DNA of 64,000 nt from Fennellomyces sp. T-0311 (lineage: Eukaryota > Mucoromycota > Mucoromycetes > Mucorales > Lichtheimiaceae). How positions within the stretch are numbered: the stretch's first letter is position 1; every line of letters starts with the position of its first letter. The stretch spans positions 124,001 to 188,000 of the forward strand of contig JALLLT010000030.1 of assembly GCA_025266875.1 (NCBI GenBank). The letters run 5' to 3'. Made by a program: the position numbers and the translations under genes. The notes beneath the pieces were generated by a model, which saw nothing but the letters and a program-made list of their open reading frames with translations, made no database searches and had not been told where the DNA came from. This document shows positions 23,492 to 36,251 of this stretch, piece after piece.

Positions 23492-25252
23492 ATGGCTGCT
23501 GGCAAGATCCACGTTAAGAACCCCGTCGTCGACCTTGATGGTGATGAGATGACCAGAATTATCTGGCAGTTCATCAAGGAGAAGCTTATTCTCCCCTATC
23601 TTGACCTTGATATCAAGTACTACGATCTGAGCGTCGAATACCGTGATCAGGTATGCTACCGGCCAGCATCTCTTGGAAATTGCTTTTAACACGCTACATA
23701 TTCCAATTAGACCAACGATCAGGTCACCATTGATGCTGCTGAGGCCATCAAGAAGTACAACGTTGGTATCAAGTGCGCTACCATCACCCCTGATGAAGCT
23801 CGTGTCGAAGGTATGTGTATTATTGGTGGTGTATGACAATACCCTTAACCTATGCGGCATATAGAATTCAAGCTCAAGAAGATGTGGAAGTCGCCCAATG
23901 GTACGCTCCGTAACATTTTGAACGGAACTGTTTTCCGTGAGCCAATCGTTCTCCCCAGCTTGCCTCGTCTTGTTCCCGGCTGGACTGAGCCCGTGATCAT
24001 TGGCAGACACGCTTTCGGCGATCAGGTAAAATGGGGTGGAAAAAAAAAAGAGTTGATTAAAAGGAGTTTTTATGCTGATAAAAAACATGGGTATTTTAAT
24101 CAGTACCGTGCCACCGACTTTGTCACTGGCGGTCCCGGTAAGCTCGAGATGACCTTCACTCCTACTGATGGTTCCGAGCCCAAGAAGTTCCAAGTCTACG
24201 ATTTCGAAGGCTCCGGCGGTGTTGCCATGGCCATGTACAACACTGACGAGTCCATCGAAGGTTTCGCTCATGCCTGTTTCCGTATTGCCATTGAGCGCAA
24301 GATGCCTTTGTACTTGAGCACCAAGAACACTATCCTCAAGGCCTACGATGGTCGCTTCAAGGATATCTTCCAGGATATCTTTGAAAAGGAATACAAGTCT
24401 CAGTTCGATGCTCTTGGCATCTGGTACGAGCACAGACTCATTGATGATATGGTCGCTCAGATGCTCAAGTCCAAGGGTGGTTTCGTCTGGGCCTGCAAGA
24501 ACTACGATGGTGACGTGCAGTCCGATATCCTTGCCCAGGGTTACGGTTCCCTTGGTCTCATGACCTCTGTCCTTTACACTCCCGATGGCAAGACCGTTGA
24601 GGCTGAAGCTGCTCACGGCACTGTCACCAGACATTACAGAGAGCACCAGAAGGTAAATCGGATTGATATAAGAGGGTTTTTTGAACGGAGTTTAATGGTT
24701 TATATCATCTCTAGGGCAATGCCACCTCCACCAACCCCATTGCTTCCATCTTCGCATGGACCCGTGGTTTGGCTCACCGTGCCAAGCTTGATGACAACGC
24801 TGAGCTGGCTCAGTTCACCAAGGACCTTGAACAGGCCTGTATTGATGTCATTGAGGTTGACAAGAAGATGACCAAGGATTTGGCCTTGACCATCTATGGC
24901 AAGGAGTAAGTTATCCCGGCATAATAATTAGTGATACTTTCTTACTAACCGGGAATCTACAGTATGAAGCGCGAGCACTACTCCACCACCGAAGAATTCT
25001 TGCAGCAGATCTCTGACAAGTTGGCGTTCATCCGCAACAGCTCTGCGTGAGTACATATCTCGCTCTCATAAAAGGGTTGTTCGATCAATATCCACAAAGT
25101 CTTAACTTCCTCTTTTTTTTTACAATTCTTTCCGCAAAACTCTCCATCGTATTTATTTTACTTTGAAAAATTTATATACTCTCTCTCCACACAAATCCTC
25201 ATTTTTTTACACTATTACAAACAGCCTCGCCCAGCAGCGACAAAAGCTTTAA
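23492..25252 (+). CDS. IDP: NADP-dependent isocitrate dehydrogenase
   Basis: It oxidises isocitrate to 2-oxoglutarate and makes NADPH. Seven exons (23492-23650, 23711-23810, 23865-24025, 24104-24652, 24715-24905, 24963-25046, 25225-25252) give 423 residues. Signatures include [79 protein letters not shown] and [16 protein letters not shown]. There is no mitochondrial presequence, so a cytosolic enzyme is the simplest reading. The last exon is only 28 nt and ends AQQRQKL; the terminal QKL is close to, but not, a canonical peroxisomal SKL signal. Codon use is strongly biased to C-ending codons, as in highly expressed genes. The antisense strand of exon 4 has a long spurious ORF. Confidence 0.96.
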
Positions 25253-26762
25253 AAAATAAAGCCCAAAATCGGTTTTTCTTTTCGCACGGTCACCAGTATA
25301 CGAATGTTCCCCACGCTGCACGAATTTTGGTTCCTTGATTTCTAAACGCCGAACCGTCTTCTCCCGCCGTTTTCACATGTTGTGCCGGATAGATCTGCTC
25401 TTGTCCCCAGATATAATCAATATCTTTAACTGATAACCCTTTTGAGTAAAGGGTATCTTGTCTGGGACTCATTATCCGGAAATATATACATATCTGTTGG
25501 CTACCTAGTTTCTGCCGATCAAATCGTTTGGTTCCTCGGCCCGATTACTTTTCCTTTGCGCCCCAATGTCTGGTGCTTCACTAAGCGAAACCCTTCCCCG
25601 GCTCTCTTGTCAACCTCGTGTGTGTTACATCACAAGCTTTGAAATTTCATGCCAATAAATGTTCTATCGTGAGTTCTGTATCCAATACAAATCTGTCGAT
25701 CATTGAAACGCATAATATTTAAGCCATGTTGTTTCACCAAGCCTTGTTTTACTTTTTTTTTGGGCGCTGAAACACTGTTGTTGCGCGATAAAAAAAACAG
25801 CCCCAAATGCTCTTGCTTATTCGTCCCGCTCCGCTTTTGACAGCTTGTTTGCTTCTTTGACAGGAGTTTATTTTCTTTTTACAGCATCTATTCACACTTC
25901 GTATCACATAGACGGCATTGGTTAGATAACATTCGGCAAGGTTACTACAGACAACATTTTGCTATTGCCACAGATAACTTTTATATCTTGACAGCAAAAT
26001 CATGGCAGATGTCAGGTTTTGGTGTTCCCATAGCAATTAATATTATAGCCAAGAATAGATTCTCCCCAACGTTAACACATGTATTGATTTCATTGGGCAG
26101 TTTGCGATCTGATGTATTACTTTCAAGTATATGCTAAGGCTGCACATATTAACGCTTCTGGTTAGGCAAGCAATGAAGGAGCGACTGCTGAACTGCAAAC
26201 CTTAAATTAATACCGTGCATGTGGTGCCTTTTCCCTAAATCATGTTCACACATATATTGTGCCAATAGCAATCATTGATTGTCATGGCGTCTTTTATCAG
26301 GAAACATCGTCACCTGATGACGCGCACCGACCAGATATATATATCTATTTACTGAAGCATTTGTAATGCTTTGATCTGGACCATAAAGTTTTTATGACAC
26401 GCCATGTTCCCTTGCATCTTTTTTTAGTAACAGCGCAAATTCATCTCTTGGGTTCTTTTTCACGCAATGATCTACTTTCATCTCGGTTCAATAAAGTAAG
26501 AAAAAAAAGAGGTCCGTGCTTAAACGACCAAGGTACAACATGTCCACCTGATACGCGAACTTCTCTTTACTACTTGTCTACCTGTGAGAAAAAAAAAGAG
26601 AGGCACGTAAGTGACAGGAACATGCCTATGGACAGTTCATGTCGAACTCCGAAAACTCAGCCGAGCAAACCCTCTTCGCTTCCGCTGGCTTCGCTTCTGT
26701 TCTTCTCATCATCTCCTGTTAATTCGTCCATCTCCACAACTCGTTTTTTTTTATTCCACGAA
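25253..26762. other. Intergenic region between IDP and the RhoGDI gene
   Basis: About 1.5 kb without a convincing coding frame. T- and A-rich stretches are frequent. The right 300 bp, pyrimidine-rich in places, should hold the promoter and 5' UTR of the RhoGDI gene. Confidence 0.5.
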
Positions 26763-27766
26763 ATGGCTGACCATCACGAAGAAGACGACTTTGCTCCCAC
26801 CCAAACTGCCGGTTACAAGGTCGGTGAGAAGAAGACCTTGGATGAATATAAGAATCTGGACGCGCAGGACGAGTCCTTGAACAAGTGGAAGGAGTCTCTG
26901 GGTTTGAAGACTGGTGGTAAGCGTTTGTTCGTTCTTATTTTCGACGTATTTAATTGATCAAATGGTCCTCTCTAGGTTCTGGTCCTGCTGACGATGATCG
27001 CCGGGTAAAGTTTCCTTTTCGAAAAAGAAGCCCACTTAATGCGTGTTTTCTCTTTGCTCATTCGAGAAAATAGGTCGTTGTCGAATACATTGCTCTCGAG
27101 GTTGAAGGTCGTCCAGATGTCAAAATCGATTTGTCCACACCTGGTAAGTGGATCGCGCTTTTTTGATTTAGTTACTGCGAATATTTCTTAATCGGAAAAA
27201 CACTGTTTGTAGATGCTATCGACAAGGCTAGATCCTCGCCTTTCATCATCAAGGAAGGTGTTGAGTACCGCATGAAGGTCAAGTTCCGGTAAGTTCTTTT
27301 TTTTCTTTTTCTTTGGTCCCTTATTGCCCCATACTCCCTGATCGCTCTCCTTTATTCGTGTGTGTGTGTGTATGTGTACTTATTACTCCGGTTAGTGTCC
27401 AACATGACGTTGTCTCGGGTCTCAAGTATTTGCAAGTTGTCAAGCGTAAGGGCGTCCGAGGTAAGGCTCGAACACATAACATAAGGAGCTTGGCTAATCA
27501 TGATTGCGATGTAGTTGACAAGACCGAGGAAATGATCGGTAGTTACGGTCCCGCACCCGAGCCCTATGAGAAGAAGTTCCAGCTGGAAGAGGCTCCCTCC
27601 GGTCTTCTTGCTCGTGGCCACTACGAGGCCAAGGTAAATTACATGGAGATATAACGTTTGGAAACTTGGTGATCTCACCTCTTTCATACAGAGCAAGTTC
27701 GTTGATGACGACAACGTCACCCATATCGAGTGGGCTTGGTCCTTCGATATCAAGAAGGATTGGTAA
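26763..27766 (+). CDS. RDI1: Rho GDP-dissociation inhibitor
   Basis: RhoGDI extracts prenylated Rho/Cdc42 GTPases from membranes and keeps them in the GDP state in the cytosol. Seven exons (26763-26916, 26976-27004, 27074-27143, 27213-27288, 27396-27460, 27515-27633, 27692-27766) give 195 residues. The acidic N-terminal regulatory arm (HHEEDDFAPTQTAGYKVGEKKTLDEY and so on to LNKWKESLGL) is followed by the immunoglobulin-like prenyl-binding domain: [27 protein letters not shown], the conserved VDKTEEMIGSYGP, and the end THIEWAWSFDIKKDW. The fifth intron begins at a GTAAGT donor and contains a GT-rich microsatellite near 27360. Bem1, its pathway neighbour, is encoded 9 kb away. Confidence 0.96.
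27355..27378. repeat. Short GT microsatellite in a RhoGDI intron
   Basis: A run of TGTGTG near the middle of the intron before 27396. No function assigned. Confidence 0.6.
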
Positions 27767-27997
27767 AGCAAGCATGATCCACATGCTAACAATACCAAAG
27801 CCGTTCACATTCCTGTTTTCTCTTTTCCCCTCTTGTTTGTACAAGTTAAACCCAATAAAAATGATATCCGAACAACCGCTCTCCTTTTGGTGAACCATAT
27901 TCTTCTTTTTTTTTCTAGAAACTAGGTGGAATGTACATGTTTTTTGATGGCTGCGATCTATGTAACTGGGATAGATAAAGAAAAAATGAACTACTGT

Positions 27998-28730
27998 TTA
28001 CTCCAACTGGACAGTGGCACCGAGCGCCTCAAGCGCCTTCTTCAACTTTTCGGCTTCTTCCTTGGGTACGGTTTCCTTCAAAACCTTTGGCACGCTCTCA
28101 ACGAACTTCTTGGCATCAACCAAGCTTAATCCTGCCAAATTCTTGACCTCCCGGATCACCTTAGCCTTTGCACTTGCATCAACCTTCTCAATCTTGACGT
28201 TGAATTCGGTCTTTTCAGCAGGCTTCTCCTCCTCAGCTGGTGCAGCGGCAGCAGCACCACCAGCAGGCATACCCATGGGCATACCAACGGGCATAGCAAT
28301 ATCCTGAATGTTTAAGCGCGTCTACATATAAACGTTTAGTAAAAACCACACAATAGCTTAACATTTTTGTTTTTACCTTGAGTTGGGAAACAAGTTCGGA
28401 GGTCTGCAACAATGTCAGGGACTCGATTTGATCAACAATGTTTGCAATTTTGGGGTCGACGGTGGCATTGCCAGGAGTAGGAAGAGGCTGTTCACCTTCA
28501 GTAGCATAGCAGCGTCGTGCAAACGCAGTGGCAGAAACACTAGTACTTTGCCGTAAGTTTTTTTTTGGATAACTTTTTTTTTCACGAGTTCGTCATACCG
28601 TGCAGTTTGGCGAGTGGAAATGGCGGTGGTGCGCGTCAACAAGGAGGAGGAAAACCGAAGCTGCAAAAAAATAAAAGAGAGAATGGCGTCAATTTCATTC
28701 AGTGAACTGTTATTGACTTGCTCATACCAT
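27998..28730 (-). CDS. MRPL12: Mitochondrial ribosomal protein L7/L12 (bL12m)
   Basis: This is the stalk protein of the mitochondrial large ribosomal subunit, which recruits translation factors. Exons are 28730-28728, 28660-28599, 28539-28377 and 28321-27998, giving 183 residues. After the lone ATG comes an Arg/Ser/Thr-rich targeting peptide ([21 protein letters not shown]), the N-terminal dimerisation domain ([27 protein letters not shown]), an Ala/Gly/Pro/Met hinge, and the C-terminal domain with [25 protein letters not shown] and ALGATVQLE. The first coding exon is just the start codon: ATG is followed directly by a GTATGA donor, and the next exon opens with CTTCGG. No other in-frame ATG precedes the targeting peptide. 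Confidence 0.92.
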
Positions 28731-29297
28731 CGTTGATAGTTGAGTAAGAGAAGGCGGAAACAGAAACGAATATTTTGGTGATGTTTACGGGGACCATTTG
28801 ACAGGGCGCCGTCACACTGACAACAGCCACCATGGCAACGCAACTCCAGCTCGCACATAATGTTGCCAGGTTTTACCAAAGCAACCTCTTCTGTCGAGTA
28901 AATTCGCTTTTTTGCAATTGCACAAGGTTCTTCATTTAGATGTGATCGATTTTCCTTTCGTTATATTCAGTACACGCGAGATTATGGTTGCTGCTTGTAC
29001 GGAGTGCAATACCCAGTATATGTCGTTCTATGGCCGCAGCCATCATTCAACGAAACGTACAGTATTCCAAACGCGCATCACGTCATACGACAAATAGTCA
29101 TTCGATATATCAAGGAAAACGCGAAAAGACGTGGAGAATTTGAAATGATAAGCTTTTCCGGGTGTTAAAAATCAATATTATTACTATTTGATATGTAGCA
29201 GTGCAATAACAGCATTTATGCCTCCTCAAGATAGCGATACTCAAATCTGCCCATAGTATTTAGTACGTGATATACAAGCAGCTCGCTGATTTCAACG
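28731..29297. other. Intergenic region: MRPL12 upstream and NOT3 downstream flanks
   Basis: The left part should contain the MRPL12 promoter and 5' UTR. I see no supported coding frame; an open frame through 28879 is just the extension of MRPL12 reading into untranslated sequence. Confidence 0.45.
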
Positions 29298-31759
29298 TTA
29301 CCTAAACTCAGTCTTCTTGCGCTGGCACCATGCGCCCTCGTAATCAAAGTAGATATAAGTTCCTTGCTCATAATCATCCGTGATTACTTTTGGCTCCTCA
29401 TGCCGCTGGAACCAAGTAAGATACTTTTTATGGAATCGCCATGATTGCTTTTTCAATTCCTTTGCAGCAAGATACCTGGAAAGAGAAAAAAAAAAGAATT
29501 TGCTACCAGCAGTAAAAAACTGAAAATATTTACTTACTGTTGATAAGTGCCTTGCTGATAATAGAAAATGAAAAACAACGCGTCCATGTCGAACTTCTCG
29601 AATAATGCTGGGTTGTCAAACATGGGTAATGGCTGTTGAGGGTAGTAGCTTGGGGTAGGGTAGGGTGTTCTTGGTTGATATATCTTTGGTCTACACAAAT
29701 ATATGTGTATCAATATGAAGAAACAAAAACACTTTAAAAAACTTACCGCTCAGAATCAATCAGATCAGGAACATGCTGAAGACTGGCATCCAGCATTTGG
29801 TGTGTATACAGCATATCGCTTTTGTCAGCCCCTTTCGCCTTGACTGCTTCGAATGCTGGTGCCAAGTCAGCAAGTGATGCTGGTAACCGAGAGTCGTTGA
29901 TATCGGCGGACAACTGCTGCTGAGTACCCCCAACACCAGGTGGAGACTAATAATCAAATGTATAAACAATGGGTACGATTGCAAAGCAAACGACTTACAG
30001 TTTTCCCAGGATACTGGGAAGCCAACAGTGATTGTGCACCTGGCACAGCCTGAGGTTGAACGGGAGATTGAAGCCGAGATTGTAACCTGGGTACGTCAGA
30101 AGATGAACCGCTATGTTTGGCCTGATCAATGATCTTTGGTGGTTCAGCCCAGGCGTTCTCCACTGGCTTTTCATGTGCTGTAGAAAAAAAAGGTAAGTGA
30201 TGCTTACTATGATAACAGGTTGTTGCTGTTTTTTTACCTTTCTCATCGCTCTTTTGTGCCGAAGAGGCTGCATGTGCGGCGGCTTGTGCATATTTTAGTC
30301 CTGACGATACAGGTGGAATGGGCTCTATCGTCGTTTTGCTTGCTGTACTTGATGGTGTCTTTAATGGACTGTTGTTGGCAGTTTTTACTACAACCATATT
30401 AGCCTCTCTGTGTTCATGTTCTTCTGTAATATATCATACCTTCATCAACCAGCGACGAATGAGAATCTTCTGTTCCTTGATCTCGTTAGCAATCATGTGT
30501 GCATGTGTGCACTTTTTTTCTTCTCAAACTTACTTGTTGCTTTTGGACTTTGCACTCTGTGCGCACGCGATGAACTCGGTGGCTGGATTTCGGATAAGTT
30601 GTACTGTTGAAGTACTTCACTAGCCGCGGGGCGTACCTCATCCTCTTTATCCTTCTCCTTTTCTTTGTTTGCCCGTTTAGATACGGGCTTTTCAAGTACA
30701 CCTGCCTCTTCGGGTTTATCTAAAGAAACAATCAATGGACATCCAAACATTGATTACTGCAACTTACTCTCGTGCTGTGCAAAGTAATCGTCTGTTCCGA
30801 TTGCATACAGCTCCTCCTCCTCCTCCAGATTCAGATCATCGTACAGGAATTCGTCTTCTTCGAAATCAGGTTCCTGAAGTAAAACAAAGGGTAAGGACCT
30901 GAGTTTACAGCGGCAATAAATCACGCGTACCTGATTGCACTCAACATAGTACTGCACGTCGTCTTTGATGGCCAGAACCTTTCAAGAAAGGTGTTAAGAA
31001 GCGCAAGTGATTGAGTGGACCATTAAATCCTACCTTGTCGGCTGGAAGATGATCGTTTTCTAACAGCCGGAGTACAAGCTCTAATCGATTGATGTGCCAT
31101 TTGTTTCGTTCAAAGAGATGCTCCAGCTCAGCGACGCGTTCAGCCTTGGCGTGATCCTTTTTCCCGCGTTTCGTAGTGCCCTGCAAAGTCTCTAGCTCTG
31201 CCTCTGACATTTCAATCTGCCTTGAAAGCTCGTCTACTGTGGAAGTGATCCAATCACAAGTGTCCAATTTCTCTTTCTCTTTTGGATCCATCTTTTCTTT
31301 CTGCAGAAGACCCTCTTTGGAATAGGCTTTGGTTTTCATTTCTTTCTCAATAGCCTTGAATCGCTCCATTTGAGATTCTATCAGCTTCCTGTTGTCGAGC
31401 AATGACCGCTTGTCTTTGATTTCGTTTGAGGACAGCCATGTCTTGATTTGATCTCGTAGTCGTTGCAGCTTTTTAATCTCCTTTTTCAGGTCTTGCTCAT
31501 ATTTCTCTTTTTGATTCGTATTACTCGTCGATTGGATTTTGTCGAATATCGTCTCAAATGTCTCCACGCCTTCGCTCACTTTCTTCAACACCCGGTCAAT
31601 CTCGGCTATAAAAAAAGGCGTAGCTTAGCATCAGTTGCAAAGCGTTCGCATGGGTAGACGTGAAAGGATGTATTTTCTGCGTGTGCAGGGACTACGCGGC
31701 AATCAATCGTCTCAAAAGTGAAATTAGGTCAACTCACTCTGCAACTTTTTCATGGACAT
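29298..31759 (-). CDS. NOT3: CCR4-NOT complex subunit NOT3/NOT5
   Basis: NOT3/5 is a core subunit of the CCR4-NOT complex, which controls mRNA deadenylation and codon-dependent decay. The N-terminal Not3 domain is long and coiled-coil rich: [49 protein letters not shown], then [32 protein letters not shown] low-complexity linker with Pro/Ser/Gln follows. The C-terminal NOT box (29298-29475 and the preceding exon) carries [47 protein letters not shown] and the ending [18 protein letters not shown]. Several introns of 50-70 nt interrupt the gene. The first exon encodes only MSMKKLQ plus one base. Confidence 0.93.
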
Positions 31760-32636
31760 GGTCAATGGCTTCAAAGGTAGAAGAGCCCACCGAATAGGTG
31801 AAAAACTCCACTTATTGATTGATGTCACGTGACCATGACGTCGCACTGTTAATATAAAGTTTAGCTATTTGATCGATGATGTTCTTTTTCTGCTTAGTCC
31901 TTACCTGACCCGCGCCATCGCAATGATGAAAAACTAGAGCGGTTGGTCTTCTTCTGAAAGATCTGTCGATAGGAATTGAGCCTTCTGGAGCCAGAGAAGT
32001 AGCCTTAGTTTTCGACGATTTTTTAATGAAAACGGATTACAAAGTCCACTGCTACACTGACAGTTCCACAGTTGCAAGGACAACGCCCGTAAAAGCTAAT
32101 GCTATGAGTAATACGCAAACTGGACTCATCTATCGATGCAGTGTATGCTCATGGGGGCTTCTAATACTCATAGCTTACGAATTGCCTAATTAATCAGGAG
32201 AGGGGGACAGCCAGCTGTATACAAATTATTATACCCTATTCAGTGCTCTCGGTACAGATGGCGATTTACAGATGGATGGTTCCCATAAGAACAGCCAATC
32301 GGTTTCCGCAGCAACAGTCGATGGGTTTCCGCAGCAACGGCCAAAATGACAGGGTGCAACAGATCCGCTGTATTTGTAAGACTTGCGAAAAAAAAAGCAA
32401 CCGGGCAGGTTTTAGCGAATAGACTATTCTCGAAGAATTCTACTGAAAATATAAATACCACACAATCCATTCCATCTGGTACGCGGAAACAAGCAAGTTC
32501 CCGTGAGCTAGTACCTAACGGTCGGACTGTGCTAGGGACGAATTTTGAATTCTGATTGGCTATATAAACACAAGTCTTGTTTTTTCTTTGATTCGTTTTT
32601 CGACGGAAGTTGATTTCAGCGTGTTTTTGGAACGAC
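31760..32636. promoter_or_regulatory. Divergent promoter region NOT3 / eRF3
   Basis: The two start codons are 877 bp apart and point away from each other. Just before eRF3 a reverse CCAAT motif (ATTGG, 32555-32559) abuts a TATATAAA box at 32561-32568, about 70 bp before the ATG. A short direct repeat (GTTTCCGCAGCAAC, twice) lies near 32306-32337. An open minus-strand frame at 32240-32749 overlaps this control region and the eRF3 start and is not supported. Confidence 0.55.
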
Positions 32637-34778
32637 ATGAGCAACAACGACAATCTTTCGAAAGCAACCTCGAAGTTGTCTCTCAACCCGACAGCTACTG
32701 AATGGAAGCCCAACTTTGGAGCAAAGGAATTTGTTCCTGGGGGCTTCACAGCACCCGCTCCCGCTGCTGCTCCCGCACCTGCACCAGGTAAATGCTAGAT
32801 TGGACACTCCATTAGGGAAAAGATTGTTCTAGCGATGGCTCATACAAACTACGGATACGCTCGCGTTATGTAGCCGCGCCACGCGTGATGAAACTTTCCA
32901 CTAACACTGGAGCCACTCCTGGTAGAGTGTCCATCATGCTTCTTTTATAGATCGATCTTTGAAGTGTCTTTTTTATACATACTAATTCTCATCCTTTTGC
33001 AATAGCTCCCGTTAAGAAGGAGGAACCCAAGCCTGCCGAGCCTGTCAAGAAGGAAGAACCCAAGCCAGCCAAGGCCAAGGCTCCTTCCGCAAAGGCCAAG
33101 AAGGAAGCCGCCGCTGCTACGGAGAAGGCTGCCGAAAAGGTCGAAGCTGTCAACAACGATATTGAAGCCGTCGACGATGATATTGTCCAGGATTTGTACG
33201 GCAAGGAGCACTTGAACATTGTGTTCATGGGTCACGTCGGTATGTCCTCGCTTGTCAGAAGTGACGCTCAGTAATAACGACTCATTAGATGCCGGCAAGT
33301 CTACCATGGGTGGCAACATCTTGTTCTTGACTGGCATGGTGGATAAGCGTACCATGGAAAAGTACGAGAGAGAGGCAAAGGAGGCTGGTCGTGAATCATG
33401 GTACCTGTCGTGGGCTCTCGATACCGGCAATGAAGAAAGAGCCAAGGTACGTGGCCTTCATATGCAATGCCAACAACGCATCCATGCTAAACTCGATTCA
33501 GGGTAAAACCGTCGAATGCGGTCGCGCCTACTTTGAGACCGACAAGCGTCGCTACACCATCCTGGATGCTCCCGGCCACAAGAACTACGTCCCCAGCATG
33601 ATCACTGGTGCCTCGCAGGCTGACGTGGGTGTCATGGTTATTTCGGCTCGTAAGGGTGAATTCGAGACAGGTTTCGAACGTGGTGGTCAGACCCGCGAAC
33701 ACACCATGTTGGCTAAGACCTCGGGTATCAACAAGATGATCATTGCTATCAACAAGATGGATGATCCTACCGTTGAGTGGGACAAGGCTCGGTAAGATCT
33801 CCAACCGAATGCTGGGATCAGGCTTGATATTCAACTTCTTTAACAGTTACGATGAGATCTTGAACAAGCTTACGCCGTTCTTGAAGCAGACCGGTTTCAA
33901 TCCCAAGACTGACATCTACTTTATGCCCGTCAGCGGTTATACGGGTGCCAACATCAAGGACCGCTCCAACAAGTGCACTTGGTACAACGGCCCATCGCTG
34001 CTCGAGTACCTCGACGACATGAAGACCTTGGAGAGAAAGCTCAACGCGCCGCTCATGTTGCCTGTCGCTGAAAAGTACAAGGATATGGGTACCATCATTG
34101 TCGGCAAGATCGAATCCGGCCACATCAGAAAGGGCCAGTCTATCTTGGTCATGCCCAACAAGGTATTGATTGCACTGCGCAACTCTGCCGTGGTTCATGG
34201 GGACACTCATCATGTAACATAATAGCATGTGTGCGAAATCACTGCCATCTACAACGAGACCGAAGACGAGGTTGACCATGCCATCTGCGGTGACAACGTT
34301 CGCGTCCGTTTGAAGGGCGTTGAAGAAGAAGTAAGTTGCAAGATTGAGAGAGAAAGAGAGAGAAGAGCAGGCGGTTGACCAGGGAAAAATGCAGGATGTG
34401 ATGCCAGGTTTCTTGCTTTGCGACAAGAAGAAGCCCGTCAAGACATCCAAGACGTACGAGGCTCAACTGGCGATTCTGGACCACAAGAACATTATTTGCG
34501 CCGGCTACACCGCGGTCATGCACGTCCACTCTGCTGTCGAGGAGATCACGATCAGTGCGCTGTTGCATTTGATCGACAAGAAGTCGGGCAGAAAGTCCAA
34601 GCGCCCTCCGCAGTTTGTGAAGCAGGGCCAGAAGGTGATTGCGCGCATCGAGACGGCGGGACCCATCTGTATCGAGACATTCGAGGAGTATCCTCAGCTG
34701 GGCCGCTTCACGCTGCGTGACGAAGGCAAGACGATTGCGATCGGTAGAATTACCAAGGTCCTCGAATCATCGGACTGA
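32637..34778 (+). CDS. SUP35: Eukaryotic peptide chain release factor GTPase eRF3
   Basis: eRF3 is the GTPase partner of eRF1 in translation termination. Eight exons (32637-32787, 32874-32921, 33006-33239, 33289-33446, 33502-33791, 33847-34162, 34226-34330, 34395-34778) give 561 residues. The N domain is short (about 120 residues) with no Gln/Asn-rich prion-like stretch. Instead it has two overlapping PAM2-like motifs (LNPTATEWKP and NFGAKEFVP), an Ala/Pro run, then a Lys/Glu/Ala-rich middle region. The EF1A-like body has G1 GHVDAGKS, G3 DAPGHKNYVPSM, G4 NKMDD, and the typical GGQTREHTMLAKT and VMPGFLLC segments. It ends RITKVLESSD. Codon use suggests strong expression. Confidence 0.96.
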
Positions 34779-35053
34779 CGGGCCGCGAACTCTGGAGAGG
34801 GGAAGGTCGGCAGGAAGGACGTAGGTCCAGGTGGACTATAAGCACTTTTTTCTCTGGGGACCTTCCTCGCATATGTTTTTACTTTTGATAGCTGCTGAAC
34901 AACACTGTACTTTGTTGGTGCCAAAGTTTGAAATCAAAATTGATAAAGTATATAGCTCTTTTTTTCACTTGCAACCTCACGAGATCGCCCTCTCACTCCG
35001 CCAGAACCCTTTTCTGTTGTATTACCCGGTGCGAGAGTGAGAGAGCTTTCCCA

Positions 35054-36140
<1,087 letters not shown>

Positions 36141-36251
36141 ACATTTATATATATTAACAATAATAAGATCTTACGTATACAAATTTGTAATATCTCATCC
36201 AGGACGAGACGCGGAAAGTGTGGGTGGGTGTGCGGGTGTGTGTTGTGTGTG

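Noticed and set aside
23423..24646. 407-codon minus-strand ORF
   Set aside because: It is antisense to exons of isocitrate dehydrogenase, whose C-ending codon bias removes stops on the opposite strand. The plus-strand protein is unmistakable.
32240..32749. 169-codon minus-strand ORF over the eRF3 start
   Set aside because: It overlaps the eRF3 promoter and first exon antisense and has no recognisable motif.
33818..34450. 210-codon minus-strand ORF
   Set aside because: Antisense shadow of eRF3 exons with the same codon-bias explanation.
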